Of a DNA stretch of 64,000 nt, positions 52,438 to 61,638 are shown one piece after another. Below the pieces are notes generated by a model that saw only the letters and a program-made list of their open reading frames with translations, did no database searches and was not told the DNA's origin. The translations under genes and the position numbers were made by a program. The DNA is from Iodidimonas nitroreducens. Lineage in GTDB: Bacteria; Pseudomonadota; Alphaproteobacteria; Sphingomonadales; Rhodothalassiaceae. Numbering within the stretch: position 1 is the stretch's first letter; each line of letters opens with the position of its first letter. The DNA lies in assembly GCA_000710935.1 (NCBI GenBank), contig BAYV01000009.1:124001-188000 (forward strand). The letters are read 5' to 3'.

Positions 52438-52874
52438 ACCGGATGCTCGAGCGCATGAAGGCCGGGGCTTGAGGCCATCATCCATCCGGTAAACAGACGA
52501 TTCCTGTTGTCGTCGATCATTTCATCGATTTCCAGAAAAGCAAAGGTTTCCGGCTGTTCTTCAGGTGGTCGGGATTGGCAATGGCGGGATGTGATGATCA
52601 GGCTGCCAAATTCCACCGGCTCATCTTCAGGGAGCTCAAGCTCGGTGATGCGCGCGGTAACCTTATCCATGGCGCGGGCAATGGTAATGGTTTTCACGCC
52701 GTCCTCTGGCTGATCTCTATCCTGTCCAGATAAAGGCTGATTGCTTTGCCCTATCGCGCCCTGCCCCATTATGGCCTGCGCCGATAATGGCGGGATCAAC
52801 AAAGCACCCGAAAACACAAGGGCTAAAAAGAAGCCAACCGCAAGGGATAAGGGCAAGATGCGGCCTCTCATCAT
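52374..52874 (-). CDS. DUF2155 family protein (exported)
   Basis: About 166 residues with an N-terminal signal-like helix ([20 protein letters not shown]), a Gln/Asp-rich linker and a C-terminal DUF2155 domain from [20 protein letters not shown] through [19 protein letters not shown] to [27 protein letters not shown] (landmarks only). Function unknown; presumed periplasmic. Its place between aat and mlaD-NDUFA12 is common in alphaproteobacteria. ATGs at 52874 and 52871 lie after the mlaD stop with AAAGGG upstream. Confidence 0.8.
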   Translation of the reverse strand: MMRGRILPLSLAVGFFLALVFSGALLIPPLSAQAIMGQGAIGQSNQPLSGQDRDQPEDGVKTITIARAMDKVTARITELELPEDEPVEFGSLIITSRHCQSRPPEEQPETFAFLEIDEMIDDNRNRLFTGWMMASSPGLHALEHPVYDVWVMACKTLSPDNPSGSE

Positions 52875-52890
52875 CAGCCGGCCAAGCCCT

Positions 52891-53352
52891 TTATTCCTCG
52901 CTGCTGCTTGCCGGATCGCCACTATAGACCGCCTTGGAAATCAGGCCAAACAGATCAATCGGCCCTTGGGTATCATAGACTTCTTCACCGTCAGACAGAT
53001 ATTCATCAAGCCCGCCCGGCTGCAATTCAACATAGGTATCACCCAAAAGCCCATCAGAGGTGATTTTGGCAAAGCTGTCGGTCGAAATTTCAAGGGATTT
53101 ATCAACCGTGAAGCGCACCACGGCCTGATAGCTCTGAGGATCAAGGCGCTGCCCGGTCACGGTGCCGATCTTAATCCCGGAAATCCGCACATCCGCCCCG
53201 AGGGATAAGCCGCCCACCCGATCAAAACGGGCCTGCAATTCATAGCCCGAGGCACTGCCCACATTCGTTGTGGTATAGGCGATATATAAAAACGCCCCGG
53301 CAACCGCCAGAACCACAGCCCCAATCATGGATTCAACGAGATTACCACCCAC
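52891..53352 (-). CDS. mlaD: MlaD family lipid-transport substrate-binding protein
   Basis: About 153 residues: a single N-terminal membrane anchor (MIGAVVLAVAGAFLYIAY) and an MCE domain (YELQARFDRVGGLSLGADVRISGIKIGTV, landmarks only, through the SDGLLGDTYVELQPGG strand). MlaD hexamers carry phospholipids between the membranes. The GTG at 53352, with GGGAG upstream, gives the family start MGGNLVES; longer frames lack support. The other mla genes are not in this window. Confidence 0.88.
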   Translation of the reverse strand: MGGNLVESMIGAVVLAVAGAFLYIAYTTTNVGSASGYELQARFDRVGGLSLGADVRISGIKIGTVTGQRLDPQSYQAVVRFTVDKSLEISTDSFAKITSDGLLGDTYVELQPGGLDEYLSDGEEVYDTQGPIDLFGLISKAVYSGDPASSSEE

Positions 53353-53442
53353 GCCAGTCTCCCATCCCAAATTCAGCCGAAACAACCGCCAAAAGAACCA
53401 TAGTCTGTTTCATTCTCGCATTAATTATCAATTGGGCCGCCT

Positions 53443-53823
53443 TCAATTGGGCCGCCAAGGCTCATAATCGCCCGTGGCCCGGTCGCGCCCGGTGGTTTTT
53501 TTCAGGCTGCCCGGGGGCGCATAAGCCGCATCCGAACCCGTGAGATTGGGACGATGGGGCTTTTCCCAGGGCTTTGGCACATAGTGGCTTTGATCGGGCA
53601 GATCATTGGTGGTGCGGTGCAGCCAGCGGTGCCATTCCGGCGGCACGCGCGAGGCTTCGACCTCACCTTTATAAATGACCCAGCGGCGATCCCCTTGCCG
53701 CGCCTTATAATAGATATTGCCATCCTGATCCTCGCCCACACGCTCGCCTTTGCGGGCGGTAAAAAGCGCGGTGCCGATGGTTGCCCCATTCCACCAGGTG
53801 AATAGCTTTTGAAACACAGTCAT
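53443..53823 (-). CDS. NDUFA12-family NADH dehydrogenase accessory subunit
   Basis: 126-residue relative of the mitochondrial complex I accessory subunit NDUFA12 (B17.2). Conserved: FTWWNGATIGTALFTARKGE, VGEDQDGNIYYKAR, RWVIYKGEVEASRVPPEWHRWLH (in part) and the C-terminal PWEKPHRPNLTGS. The subunit is found in alphaproteobacteria but not in E. coli, and suits the nuo operon at 17.5-32 kb. It heads the NDUFA12-mlaD-DUF2155 set. Confidence 0.93.
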   Translation of the reverse strand: MTVFQKLFTWWNGATIGTALFTARKGERVGEDQDGNIYYKARQGDRRWVIYKGEVEASRVPPEWHRWLHRTTNDLPDQSHYVPKPWEKPHRPNLTGSDAAYAPPGSLKKTTGRDRATGDYEPWRPN

Positions 53824-54217
53824 CTTGCGATCTCGTCCCTTGTGTCATCGCTATGGATCGGCTGCAAAGCATCGACCCGAAAAACGCCGGGACTATGGCA
53901 AGTTCAGGCCAAAAGGTCCAGCGCTAGATCATCCATTGTCATGCAGCATAATCCCATTCCTCATGAATGGCGATCAAAGCTGCGCGAGTGAGTTTGGGAG
54001 TCGGCAAAATGGGGGACTTCCAGGCCCCCCCTGTCAATAAAACAATTGTAGAAAGATCGCTTGCGACTCCCATGATTCAGACTAAACTTGGTGTCTGCTT
54101 GGATGGACATGCCCATATCTATGGTCATCGGCTTGCTGATAGCCGCATGTTTTTGCATGTCGGACAGGACCAAAAGCACAGATTTTATAAACGTTACAAT
54201 AAGGCCAGGGGGAAGAC
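53824..54217. other. 394-bp structured region upstream of nrdJ
   Basis: No credible gene. Two nested foldable blocks occur. Block 1: TGGGAGTCG (53995-54003) pairs perfectly with CGACTCCCA (54064-54072) and encloses a GGGGG/CCCCC hairpin and the palindrome ACAATTGT. Block 2: GACATGC (54106-54112) pairs with GCATGTC (54155-54161) around a CGGCT/AGCCG hairpin (54129-54145). No cobalamin riboswitch consensus is visible. It may be a regulatory leader of nrdJ. Confidence 0.45.
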
Positions 54218-57200
54218 ATGCGTTTTGAGCGTCGATTCACGAAAGATGGGCAATCACCTTATGATGGGCTCATATTTCGTCAGGCCGTGAGTGAGATTCG
54301 CAATCCCGATGGGACCATCGTTTTTCAGATGAATGCGGTGGATGTGCCCGCGGCATGGTCGCAGGTGGCCACCGACATCATTGCGCAGAAATATTTCCGC
54401 AAGGCCGGTATTCCGGCGGTTTTAAAGCCGGTCGAAGAAAATGGCGTCCCCTCATGGCTATGGCGTCGTGTGGCGGATGAAGAGGCCCTCAAGGCTCTGC
54501 CCAAAGACAAGCGCTATGGCGCAGAAACCAGTGCCCGCCAGGTTTTCGACCGGATGGCCGGCGCCTGGACCTATTGGGGCTGGAAAGGCGGCTATTTCCA
54601 CGCCGAGGACGATGCGCGGGTTTTCTATGATGAAATGCGCCTGATGCTTGCCCGCCAGATGGCCGCCCCCAATTCCCCGCAGTGGTTCAATACCGGTCTG
54701 CATTGGGCCTATGGAATCGATGGCCCCAGCCAGGGCCATTTTTATATCGACCCCGAAACCGAAACGCTGGTGCGCTCTAAAAGTGCTTATGAGCATCCCC
54801 AGCCCCATGCCTGCTTCATCCAAAGCGTGTCTGATGATCTCGTCAATGAAGGCGGCATCATGGATTTATGGACGCGGGAAGCCAGGCTTTTCAAATATGG
54901 TTCCGGGACCGGATCGAATTTTTCCCATATTCGCGGCGAAAAAGAATCGCTTTCGGGCGGCGGCCAATCTTCAGGTTTGATGAGCTTTTTGAAAATCGGT
55001 GATCGGGCCGCAGGAGCGATCAAATCGGGCGGCACCACCCGCCGGGCTGCGAAAATGGTGGTGGTGGATGCCGATCACCCTGATATCGAAGCCTTCATAA
55101 GCTGGAAAGTGATTGAAGAACAAAAGGTTGCGGCCCTTGTTTCCGGCTCCAAATTATGCGAGATGCATCTCAACCGGATCATCGAGGCCTGCCATGCGGC
55201 CCGCGATGCCTTAAGCGATGAAGCCTTCGAGCCCAGGAAAAATCAGGACCTGAAGCGCGAAATTCTCGCCAGTCGCAAGGCCATGATCCCGGAAAACTAT
55301 GTGCAGCGGGTGATTCAGTTTGCGCGCCAGGGCTATCGCCGCCTTGATTTCCACACCTATAACACCGATTGGGATTCCGAAGCCTATGTGACCGTATCGG
55401 GCCAGAATTCCAATAATTCCATCCGTGTTACCGATGCCTTCATGCGCGCCGTGAAAGCGGGCAGCGATTGGGATCTGATCAAACGCACCGATGGATCGGT
55501 GGCTAAAACCCTCAATGCCGCCGAATTATGGGATCAGGTGGCCTATGCCGCATGGTCTTGCGCTGATCCCGGCATTCAATTTCACAGCACGATCAATGAT
55601 TGGCACACCTGCCCCGCATCGGGGGATATCCGGGCGTCCAATCCTTGTTCGGAATATATGTTCCTTGATGATACGGCGTGCAATCTGGCATCGCTCAATC
55701 TCATGCAATTCCGTCTCGAAGGCGGCGATTTCGATGTCGAGAATTTTGAACATGCCGTTCGCATGTGGACATTGGTGCTCGAAATCTCGGTGCTGATGGC
55801 TCAATTTCCCTCGGAAAAAATCGCCGAACTGAGCTATCGCTATCGCACCCTTGGGCTGGGCTATGCCAATATCGGCGGGCTTTTGATGTCATTGGGCCTG
55901 CCTTATGACAGCGATGAAGGCCGCGCCTTATGCGGTGCCATCACCGCCCTGATGACCGGCACATCTTACGCCACTTCGGCGGAAATCGCGTCTGAGCTTG
56001 GCCCCTTCCCCGGCTATGCGGATAATGCCGATCATATGCTGCGGGTGATCCGCAATCATCGGCGGGCGGCCTGGGGCGAAGATGATGGCTATGAAGGGCT
56101 GAAAACGCGCCCGGTGCCTTTGGACATCGAATGTTGTCAGGATCAGGCTTTGGCGGTGGCCGCCGGGGCGGCCTGGGATCGGGCGCTGGAACTGGGCGAA
56201 ATGCACGGCTATCGCAATGCCCAATCAACAGTGATCGCCCCCACCGGCACCATCGGGCTGGTGATGGATTGCGATACCACCGGAATCGAGCCGGATTTTG
56301 CCCTCGTCAAATTCAAAAAACTGGCGGGTGGTGGCTATTTCAAGATCATCAACCGGATCGTGCCGCAAGCGCTTGATGTTCTGGGTTATGAAGCGGATGA
56401 AGTCCGCGATATCATCAATTATGCGGTGGGCCATGGCACCCTCGCTCAGGCCCCGCATATCAATCATGATCGCCTGAAAGAGCGGCATTTCGCGCAGGTG
56501 CAGATCGATGCCATCGAAGAAGGGCTGAAAAGCTGTTTTGATATCCGCTTTGTTTTCAATCGCTGGACTTTGGGTGATGCTTTTTGCAAGGACGTGCTGG
56601 GCTTCAGCGATGCACAGCTTGCCGATATCAGCTTTGATATGCTCCGCGAGCTGGGCTTCAGCCGGGCGGAAGTGGATGAGTGCAATCTTTATGTTTGCGG
56701 CGCCATGACCCTTGAAGGCGCCCCGCATCTGCGCAAGGAACATCTGCCGGTTTTCGATTGTGCAAGCCCCTGCGGACGGATCGGCAAGCGTTCCTTATCG
56801 TGGGAAAGCCATATCCGCATGATGGCCGTGGCCCAGCCTTTTGTTTCTGGCGCGATTTCCAAAACCATCAATATGCCCAATCTGGCTTCGGTCGAAGATT
56901 GTAAGCGGGCTTATGAGCTGAGCTGGTCTTTGGGCCTCAAAGCCAATGCCCTTTATCGCGATGGCTCGAAATTGTCCCAGCCTTTGTCGGGCTCCCTCCT
57001 CAATGAAGAGGATCTGGAAGATCTGCTCGATGATCAGGTGCCCTTGGGTGAAAAGGCGCATAAAGTGGCGGAACGCATCGTGGAGCGGATTATTGAGCGC
57101 GAAGCGCCAAAAACCCGCCGCAAGCTTCCGCATCGCCGCAAGGGCTATACCCAAAAAGCCGTTGTGGGCGGCCATAAGGTTTATTTGCGTACCGGCGAAT

Positions 57201-57880
57201 ATGATGATGGCGAAGTTGGCGAAATTTTCATCGATATGCATAAGGAAGGGGCGGCCTTCCGGTCTTTGATGAATAATTTTGCCATCGCTATTTCCATTGG
57301 CCTGCAATATGGCGTGCCTTTGGAAGAATTTGTCGATGCCTTTACCTTCACGCGATTCGAGCCTTTCGGCCGCGTGGAAGGCAATGATGCCATCAAGATG
57401 TCAACGTCGATCCTTGATTATATCTTCCGCGAACTGGCCGTTTCCTATCTTGGCCGTAACGATCTGGCCCATGTGGAGCCTGATGATATGCGCCATGATA
57501 CCTTGGGCGATGGCATCAATGAAAAGCTGCCTGAAGCTGGCACTTTGGCTGCCTATCAGGCTTCCGAAGCCCTTGATAAAGTGCTGGGGCTGGCATCGAA
57601 CGGCTATGTGCGCTCCAATCTTTATGTGCTGAATACCCAAAACAGCAGCACAGCTCCGGCCAAAAGCCCAACGCAGCCTTCATCTGTGGGGCTGATGGCG
57701 GTAACGGAAGACATTTCAAGAGAAGTGAAAACGGAAACAACAACCTATAGTCGCCGCGCCGAAGCCCGGATGAAGGGCTATGAGGGCGATGCCTGCGGGG
57801 AATGTGGCAATTTCACCCTCGTGCGCAATGGCACCTGCCTGAAATGTAATACCTGTGGCGGCACCAGCGGCTGTTCCTAA
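54218..57880 (+). CDS. nrdJ: Adenosylcobalamin-dependent ribonucleotide reductase (class II)
   Basis: 1220-residue monomer-type enzyme that reduces ribonucleotides with a B12-derived radical, in or without oxygen. It has the conserved N-terminal part ([24 protein letters not shown], in part), the substrate-site region ([19 protein letters not shown]), catalytic-cysteine strands ([23 protein letters not shown], in part), the [18 protein letters not shown] loop, and a C-terminal zinc-finger-like tail with CGECGNF and [11 protein letters not shown], which holds the redox-active cysteines. The ribosome site GGGGGAAG is strong. It is a monocistronic gene ending in a terminator. Confidence 0.95.
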   Translation: MRFERRFTKDGQSPYDGLIFRQAVSEIRNPDGTIVFQMNAVDVPAAWSQVATDIIAQKYFRKAGIPAVLKPVEENGVPSWLWRRVADEEALKALPKDKRYGAETSARQVFDRMAGAWTYWGWKGGYFHAEDDARVFYDEMRLMLARQMAAPNSPQWFNTGLHWAYGIDGPSQGHFYIDPETETLVRSKSAYEHPQPHACFIQSVSDDLVNEGGIMDLWTREARLFKYGSGTGSNFSHIRGEKESLSGGGQSSGLMSFLKIGDRAAGAIKSGGTTRRAAKMVVVDADHPDIEAFISWKVIEEQKVAALVSGSKLCEMHLNRIIEACHAARDALSDEAFEPRKNQDLKREILASRKAMIPENYVQRVIQFARQGYRRLDFHTYNTDWDSEAYVTVSGQNSNNSIRVTDAFMRAVKAGSDWDLIKRTDGSVAKTLNAAELWDQVAYAAWSCADPGIQFHSTINDWHTCPASGDIRASNPCSEYMFLDDTACNLASLNLMQFRLEGGDFDVENFEHAVRMWTLVLEISVLMAQFPSEKIAELSYRYRTLGLGYANIGGLLMSLGLPYDSDEGRALCGAITALMTGTSYATSAEIASELGPFPGYADNADHMLRVIRNHRRAAWGEDDGYEGLKTRPVPLDIECCQDQALAVAAGAAWDRALELGEMHGYRNAQSTVIAPTGTIGLVMDCDTTGIEPDFALVKFKKLAGGGYFKIINRIVPQALDVLGYEADEVRDIINYAVGHGTLAQAPHINHDRLKERHFAQVQIDAIEEGLKSCFDIRFVFNRWTLGDAFCKDVLGFSDAQLADISFDMLRELGFSRAEVDECNLYVCGAMTLEGAPHLRKEHLPVFDCASPCGRIGKRSLSWESHIRMMAVAQPFVSGAISKTINMPNLASVEDCKRAYELSWSLGLKANALYRDGSKLSQPLSGSLLNEEDLEDLLDDQVPLGEKAHKVAERIVERIIEREAPKTRRKLPHRRKGYTQKAVVGGHKVYLRTGEYDDGEVGEIFIDMHKEGAAFRSLMNNFAIAISIGLQYGVPLEEFVDAFTFTRFEPFGRVEGNDAIKMSTSILDYIFRELAVSYLGRNDLAHVEPDDMRHDTLGDGINEKLPEAGTLAAYQASEALDKVLGLASNGYVRSNLYVLNTQNSSTAPAKSPTQPSSVGLMAVTEDISREVKTETTTYSRRAEARMKGYEGDACGECGNFTLVRNGTCLKCNTCGGTSGCS

Positions 57881-57925
57881 GTTTAGGGACAGAACCCTAA
57901 TTGTTTCAATCTGAAACAAAACAAG

Positions 57926-57953
57926 GAGAGATCTTCGGGTCTCTCTTTTTTTT
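57926..57953 (+). terminator. nrdJ terminator
   Basis: GAGAGATC/GGTCTCTC stem closed on a UUCG tetraloop, followed by eight T; begins 45 nt after the nrdJ stop. Confidence 0.9.
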
Positions 57954-58032
57954 GATCTGATTTGGGAAAAATTAAGTCCTATCTTTAAGAAATCTTTAGG
58001 GGCGAAGGTGGAAGCTGATCCCCGCTCGCCTC

Positions 58033-59853
58033 ATGAAGAAAATATTTGAGGGCCAGCCCAGAAAACGGGATCTGCAAATAATGGATGGACATATGCTGGG
58101 GATCGAAAGCGACCGCCTGAAAACGGCAGAAGCCAAAGAGATCGATCCACTCGCCCTTCTCGATCATCTGAACCTCGGGGTTCTGGTTTGCGAGATCGAT
58201 ACCGACCATGGCTGCCTCATCCTGACCGCCAATAAAAGCGCGCAGAATTTGATCCTGATCGATTCAAACCTTGTGAACCAGGCCGATCCCGGGTCTGCGG
58301 CGCTGGCAAAATCGATGACTCTTGATGATATTCCGGTTCTGGAATTTGGCGAACCGCTTTTGAGTGAATTTCATCGCGCCCTGCGCCTTCAGCGACCCGT
58401 TCAATATGAATGGCAGATCGAGTCAATCGATAGCACCAAAACCTATAGCTGCAATATCACCCCTTTGGATCAAAGTGGTGTGGCTAAGCCCAGAATTTTA
58501 TGCACCCTCACCGACAAAACCACGGAAAAAAGGGCACAAGCCAATCTACTTCATCATGCCTTGCATGATCATCTCACTGGCCTGCCCAATCGCAGCCACT
58601 TTCTCAATCGTCTTGAAGATGAAGTGGCGCGTTGTAAAAATGAGGAAGGCCGTTCTTGTGCCGTGCTCATGCTTAATGTGGATCGCTTTCAGCTGATCAA
58701 TGAAGGCTTTGGCCATCCTGCTGGCGATGCATTTCTGATTGAAATCGCCGATTCCCTTAGGGCCTGCCTGCGCAATTCTGATCTTTTGGCGCGCTTTAAT
58801 GGCGATGAATTTGCCATTCTCATCGACGATATTCAAAGCCTTGATGATGCAACCGGCCTTGCCAAACGCATTCACGAGATGATGGCGGCTCCGCGCAAAA
58901 TTGCCGGTGTCGATGCTTATATGTCAGTCGGCATCGGGATAACCACCAGCGAAATCAGCCATAAACATGCCGAAGATATGATCCGGGATGCCGATGTTTC
59001 CATGCACCGGGCGAAAAAACGCGGTCCGTCTAAAACCATTGTTTTTGCCGCTGAAACCAATGCCGTTCGGACCGGCCAGATCCAGCTTGAAACAGATCTG
59101 CGTCATGCCATCGAAAATGGCGATCTGGAACTCCATTATCAGCCGATCATCGATCTGGAAAATGGCAATAGCATCGCTTTTGAAGCCCTCACCCGCTGGC
59201 ATCATCCCATCCACGGCCCTGTGTCTCCGGCTCGGTTCATTCCGATGGCCGAAGAGAGTGGGCTTATCCTGCCTTTGGGCCGATGGGCCATGATGGAAGC
59301 CTGCCAGCAATTGGCCGCCTGGCAAAAAAGCATCAAAAATACGCAGAATATCTATGTCAATGTGAATATGTCTGCGGTGCAGCTTTTGGAGGATGATATT
59401 TCCCGCACCGTGGCGCATTGCTTGGCGCAATCAGGTATTGAAGGCCGAAATCTGCGCCTTGAAATCACCGAAAGCGCCCTTGTGGCCAATCCTGAATTCA
59501 CAGCCCGTTGCCTTCATGAAATCAAGGAACTCGGCCCCACCCTTGCTTTGGATGATTTTGGCACGGGTTATTCATCGCTCAATTATCTCAATAGCTTTCC
59601 TATCGATTGTATCAAGATCGACCAATCCTTTGTGGGTCAGGTTGATCGCGATGAACAATCATCGAAAATCATTCGCATCATCACTATGCTGGCCGATACC
59701 CTGCGCATGTCGGTGGTTGCCGAAGGCATAGAAACCAGCGAACAGCACGTGATGATGCGCTCTTTGGGGTGCCGCTATGGCCAGGGCTATCTGTTTTCAC
59801 GCCCCCTGCCCAAGGATGACGCAACAGCCCATTTGCGAAAGCAATTCAAATAA
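58033..59853 (+). CDS. PAS-GGDEF-EAL cyclic-di-GMP protein
   Basis: 606 residues, no membrane segment. A PAS-like sensor fold occupies about residues 40-165, then a GGDEF domain (LTGLPNRSHFLNRL; active-site loop ARFNGDEFAIL) and an EAL domain. The loop reads NGDEF rather than GGDEF, so cyclase activity may be weak or lost. The EAL domain keeps the phosphodiesterase residues: FEALTRW, VNVNMSAVQL, LEITESAL, DDFGTGYSSLNYL, IKIDQSFVG and AEGIET. It most likely lowers cyclic-di-GMP under control of the PAS part. ATG at 58033 or internal ATGs (58081, 58093) could be the start. Confidence 0.9.
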   Translation: MKKIFEGQPRKRDLQIMDGHMLGIESDRLKTAEAKEIDPLALLDHLNLGVLVCEIDTDHGCLILTANKSAQNLILIDSNLVNQADPGSAALAKSMTLDDIPVLEFGEPLLSEFHRALRLQRPVQYEWQIESIDSTKTYSCNITPLDQSGVAKPRILCTLTDKTTEKRAQANLLHHALHDHLTGLPNRSHFLNRLEDEVARCKNEEGRSCAVLMLNVDRFQLINEGFGHPAGDAFLIEIADSLRACLRNSDLLARFNGDEFAILIDDIQSLDDATGLAKRIHEMMAAPRKIAGVDAYMSVGIGITTSEISHKHAEDMIRDADVSMHRAKKRGPSKTIVFAAETNAVRTGQIQLETDLRHAIENGDLELHYQPIIDLENGNSIAFEALTRWHHPIHGPVSPARFIPMAEESGLILPLGRWAMMEACQQLAAWQKSIKNTQNIYVNVNMSAVQLLEDDISRTVAHCLAQSGIEGRNLRLEITESALVANPEFTARCLHEIKELGPTLALDDFGTGYSSLNYLNSFPIDCIKIDQSFVGQVDRDEQSSKIIRIITMLADTLRMSVVAEGIETSEQHVMMRSLGCRYGQGYLFSRPLPKDDATAHLRKQFK

Positions 59854-59883
59854 TAGAAACCAATTTGGCAATAGATAACAGTT

Positions 59884-59921
59884 TGGTGCGGCAAGGGCTT
59901 GAACCCTGGCCATGATGACCG
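59884..59921 (-). other. tRNA-3'-half-like fragment
   Basis: On the minus strand a T-arm-like CAGGGTTCAAGCCCTTG is followed by GCCGCACCA, that is acceptor strand, discriminator A and CCA. No complete cloverleaf can be drawn with the upstream sequence: only a partial acceptor match (GCGG) occurs and a D-arm is missing. This looks like a tRNA 3' end copy of the kind left at integration sites. Confidence 0.45.
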
Positions 59922-59969
59922 ACATAATGGACCTTGAGTTGACCGCAGATAATCTCAAGGAGATGTGCC

Positions 59970-60749
59970 GTGGCCCAGGACCAAAACCCCAAAGATCTTT
60001 CTTCAACGACAGAAGATCCCAACGCGCCAAAGCCCGCCTCCGCCTCCGCCTCCGACTCCACCCCAAAAACATCTGAGACATCTGACAAACCAACACCGAC
60101 GGCACAAGCTAAAGAAACGGCGTCAGCCCCCGCTTCGCCCGCGAAAAAAACGACGAGCCCGACACGTCCGGCCAAATCTGCAAGCTCAAGGGCCAAACCA
60201 TCCACCAAGGCGAAAACGGCCAAAAAGCCGGCGTCCCGCTCCACCACAACAAAGAAACCCGCAGCAAAATCGGCATCTGCTGCAAAAGCGGCTCCGAAAA
60301 CCGCAGCAGTTCAAACCCAAAGCCCGCCAAAAACCGCCAATCCTCAGACAGCCAATCCTCAGACAGCCAATGATGGGGCAGCCAATCATGGCCCTGCGGC
60401 CGCAGATAGCCCCCAAAATGACGAGCAAAGACACAGCCAGCCTCCAATGGATCATGAAAAGACCTTTCATCTCGATTGGCTGTGGCGGGCTTTGGCCGTG
60501 CTCTCTTTTGGGTTCATATCCTATATTCTGCTGGTTCTGGCTTGGGTTCTGGCCGCCGTGCAATATGGGGTCATCATCATCAGAGGTGAGAAAAATCAGC
60601 CGCTTTCAAATCTGATGCAGCATCTCAATGCCTATCTGTCCCAAATCCTGGGCTATCTTGGCGGCGACACAAAGGCCACTGACCTGCCTTTTCCTTTCAG
60701 CGATTTACCCACGAAGTCCGAGGCTGATAACGATCAATCTCAAGGTTAA
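59970..60749 (+). CDS. DUF4389-domain membrane protein with low-complexity N-terminus
   Basis: 259 residues. The first 165 are low-complexity Ala/Lys/Pro/Thr/Ser sequence (for example SSRAKPSTKAKTAKKPASRS) with a tandem QTANP repeat near residues 120-140. The C-terminal 80 residues are a DUF4389-type domain: a long helix FISYILLVLAWVLAAVQYGVI followed by an amphipathic HLNAYLSQILGYLGG and the LPFPFSDLP ending. Function unknown. The GTG start has AAGGAG 7 nt upstream. The charge and repeat pattern suggest a disordered cytoplasmic tail. Confidence 0.75.
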   Translation: MAQDQNPKDLSSTTEDPNAPKPASASASDSTPKTSETSDKPTPTAQAKETASAPASPAKKTTSPTRPAKSASSRAKPSTKAKTAKKPASRSTTTKKPAAKSASAAKAAPKTAAVQTQSPPKTANPQTANPQTANDGAANHGPAAADSPQNDEQRHSQPPMDHEKTFHLDWLWRALAVLSFGFISYILLVLAWVLAAVQYGVIIIRGEKNQPLSNLMQHLNAYLSQILGYLGGDTKATDLPFPFSDLPTKSEADNDQSQG

Positions 60750-60843
60750 AACCCTTCAGTCCAGAATAAGGGCAGAATAAGGCATGAAAAGCCAGCCATG
60801 ACGAGAGGTACTATAGCCTCCCGTTTCATAGGCTTATTCGTCT

Positions 60844-61242
60844 TCAGTCGCTCACGGTCAGCGCCTTGAAAAACATGCGGCAGCTGGTGATCCCGTTTTT
60901 ATCGGCGGCATAAGTTTCCGAACATTCAAATTGCAATTCGATCAGAGCATGTCCCGGAATGGGAAAATCTGCATCATGCAGTCTTTCAATCACCAAAGCC
61001 GCCAGCGCCCGTATTGATAGCTGCTGTTCATCCGCCTTAAGCTCTAAAATCAGCCTGTGTTCTTCTCCGTCAAATGTGGCGGAATGCCAAGCATGAGATG
61101 TTCCCGCCCCCATTGTGATCGTGGCTGGCTTTGTCGCGCCCCTATCCGGACCTTTGATATCCGCCACAGCTTTAATCTTCTGATCCCCCTCCAATGCTTT
61201 CACCAATGCACGGTGGAGTCCCCATGATGCGTCCGCTTTCAT
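60844..61242 (-). CDS. DUF3168 protein (phage/GTA tail completion type)
   Basis: About 132 residues from ATG 61242, which has AAGGAG 9 nt upstream. The pattern (ASWGLHRALVKAL, then PATITMGAGTSHAW, then DGEEHRLILELKADE, then ALVIERLHDADFPIPGHALIEL and a C-terminal FFKAL strand) is that of DUF3168, found in phages and in the Rhodobacter GTA capsid cluster as a tail or head-tail completion protein. It stands alone here, with no other structural genes within the window. A terminator lies only 27 nt before its start. Confidence 0.75.
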   Translation of the reverse strand: MKADASWGLHRALVKALEGDQKIKAVADIKGPDRGATKPATITMGAGTSHAWHSATFDGEEHRLILELKADEQQLSIRALAALVIERLHDADFPIPGHALIELQFECSETYAADKNGITSCRMFFKALTVSD

Positions 61243-61268
61243 CCAGCCTGCTCCTTGCTTATGCACAT

Positions 61269-61297
61269 AAAAAAAGCCGATGCAGTGTCGCATCGGC
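61269..61297 (-). terminator. Terminator in the leader of the DUF3168 gene
   Basis: Perfect 8-bp stem GCCGATGC/GCATCGGC (61276-61283 with 61290-61297), loop AGTGTC, seven T on the minus strand. It lies between a likely promoter (TTGACA at 61353-61348) and the DUF3168 start, and is preceded by a hairpin AAATCCA/TGGATTT (61301-61319). Confidence 0.8.
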
Positions 61298-61322
61298 GGA
61301 AATCCACTATCTGGATTTATCC

Positions 61323-61353
61323 ATATTGGTACATTTATTCTGTTAGTTGTCAA
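61323..61353 (-). promoter_or_regulatory. Candidate minus-strand promoter
   Basis: Exact -35 hexamer TTGACA (61353-61348) with CAATAT (61328-61323) after a 19-nt spacer on the minus strand. A start near 61316 would produce the hairpin-terminator leader and, if read through, the DUF3168 gene. The spacing is a little long. Confidence 0.35.
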
Positions 61354-61638
61354 GCTTTTGGATTATTCAATTTGCAATAAATACGCCATACAGCCTTAAG
61401 TTGTTAAGTGGGATGGCCTTATTCCTGTGGTAACATTCTGCTTTGAGTAATTAATAAATGTATTTATTACAATAAGTTATTATAATTACCCTACGTGATT
61501 AAATGACAATACCAACGATGACCAAAAGCCGCCACGGGCTCTGACAAATTTATGGATCATATAAAAAAGAGGAATAATCCGTTATGAAAAAGGATTTTTC
61601 CTATTGCCAAGACAAGAACAAGCGAATAGGCTGCCCCC
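61354..61638. other. AT-rich region with palindrome upstream of the S24 repressor
   Basis: 285 bp without a gene; much of it is AT-rich. It contains the perfect inverted repeat TAATAAAT-GT-ATTTATTA (61452-61469), of operator size, plus looser repeats to its right (61472-61490). The divergent S24 repressor start lies at 61639, so this is a plausible autoregulatory site. Confidence 0.45.

Noticed and set aside
53841-54217. Cobalamin riboswitch before nrdJ
   Set aside because: The conserved B12-box and core sequences of the class are not recognisable; only generic long-range pairing is seen.
59846-60247. 133-codon minus-strand frame over the start of the DUF4389 gene
   Set aside because: Its C-terminal part reads the tRNA-like fragment and the rest mirrors low-complexity coding sequence.
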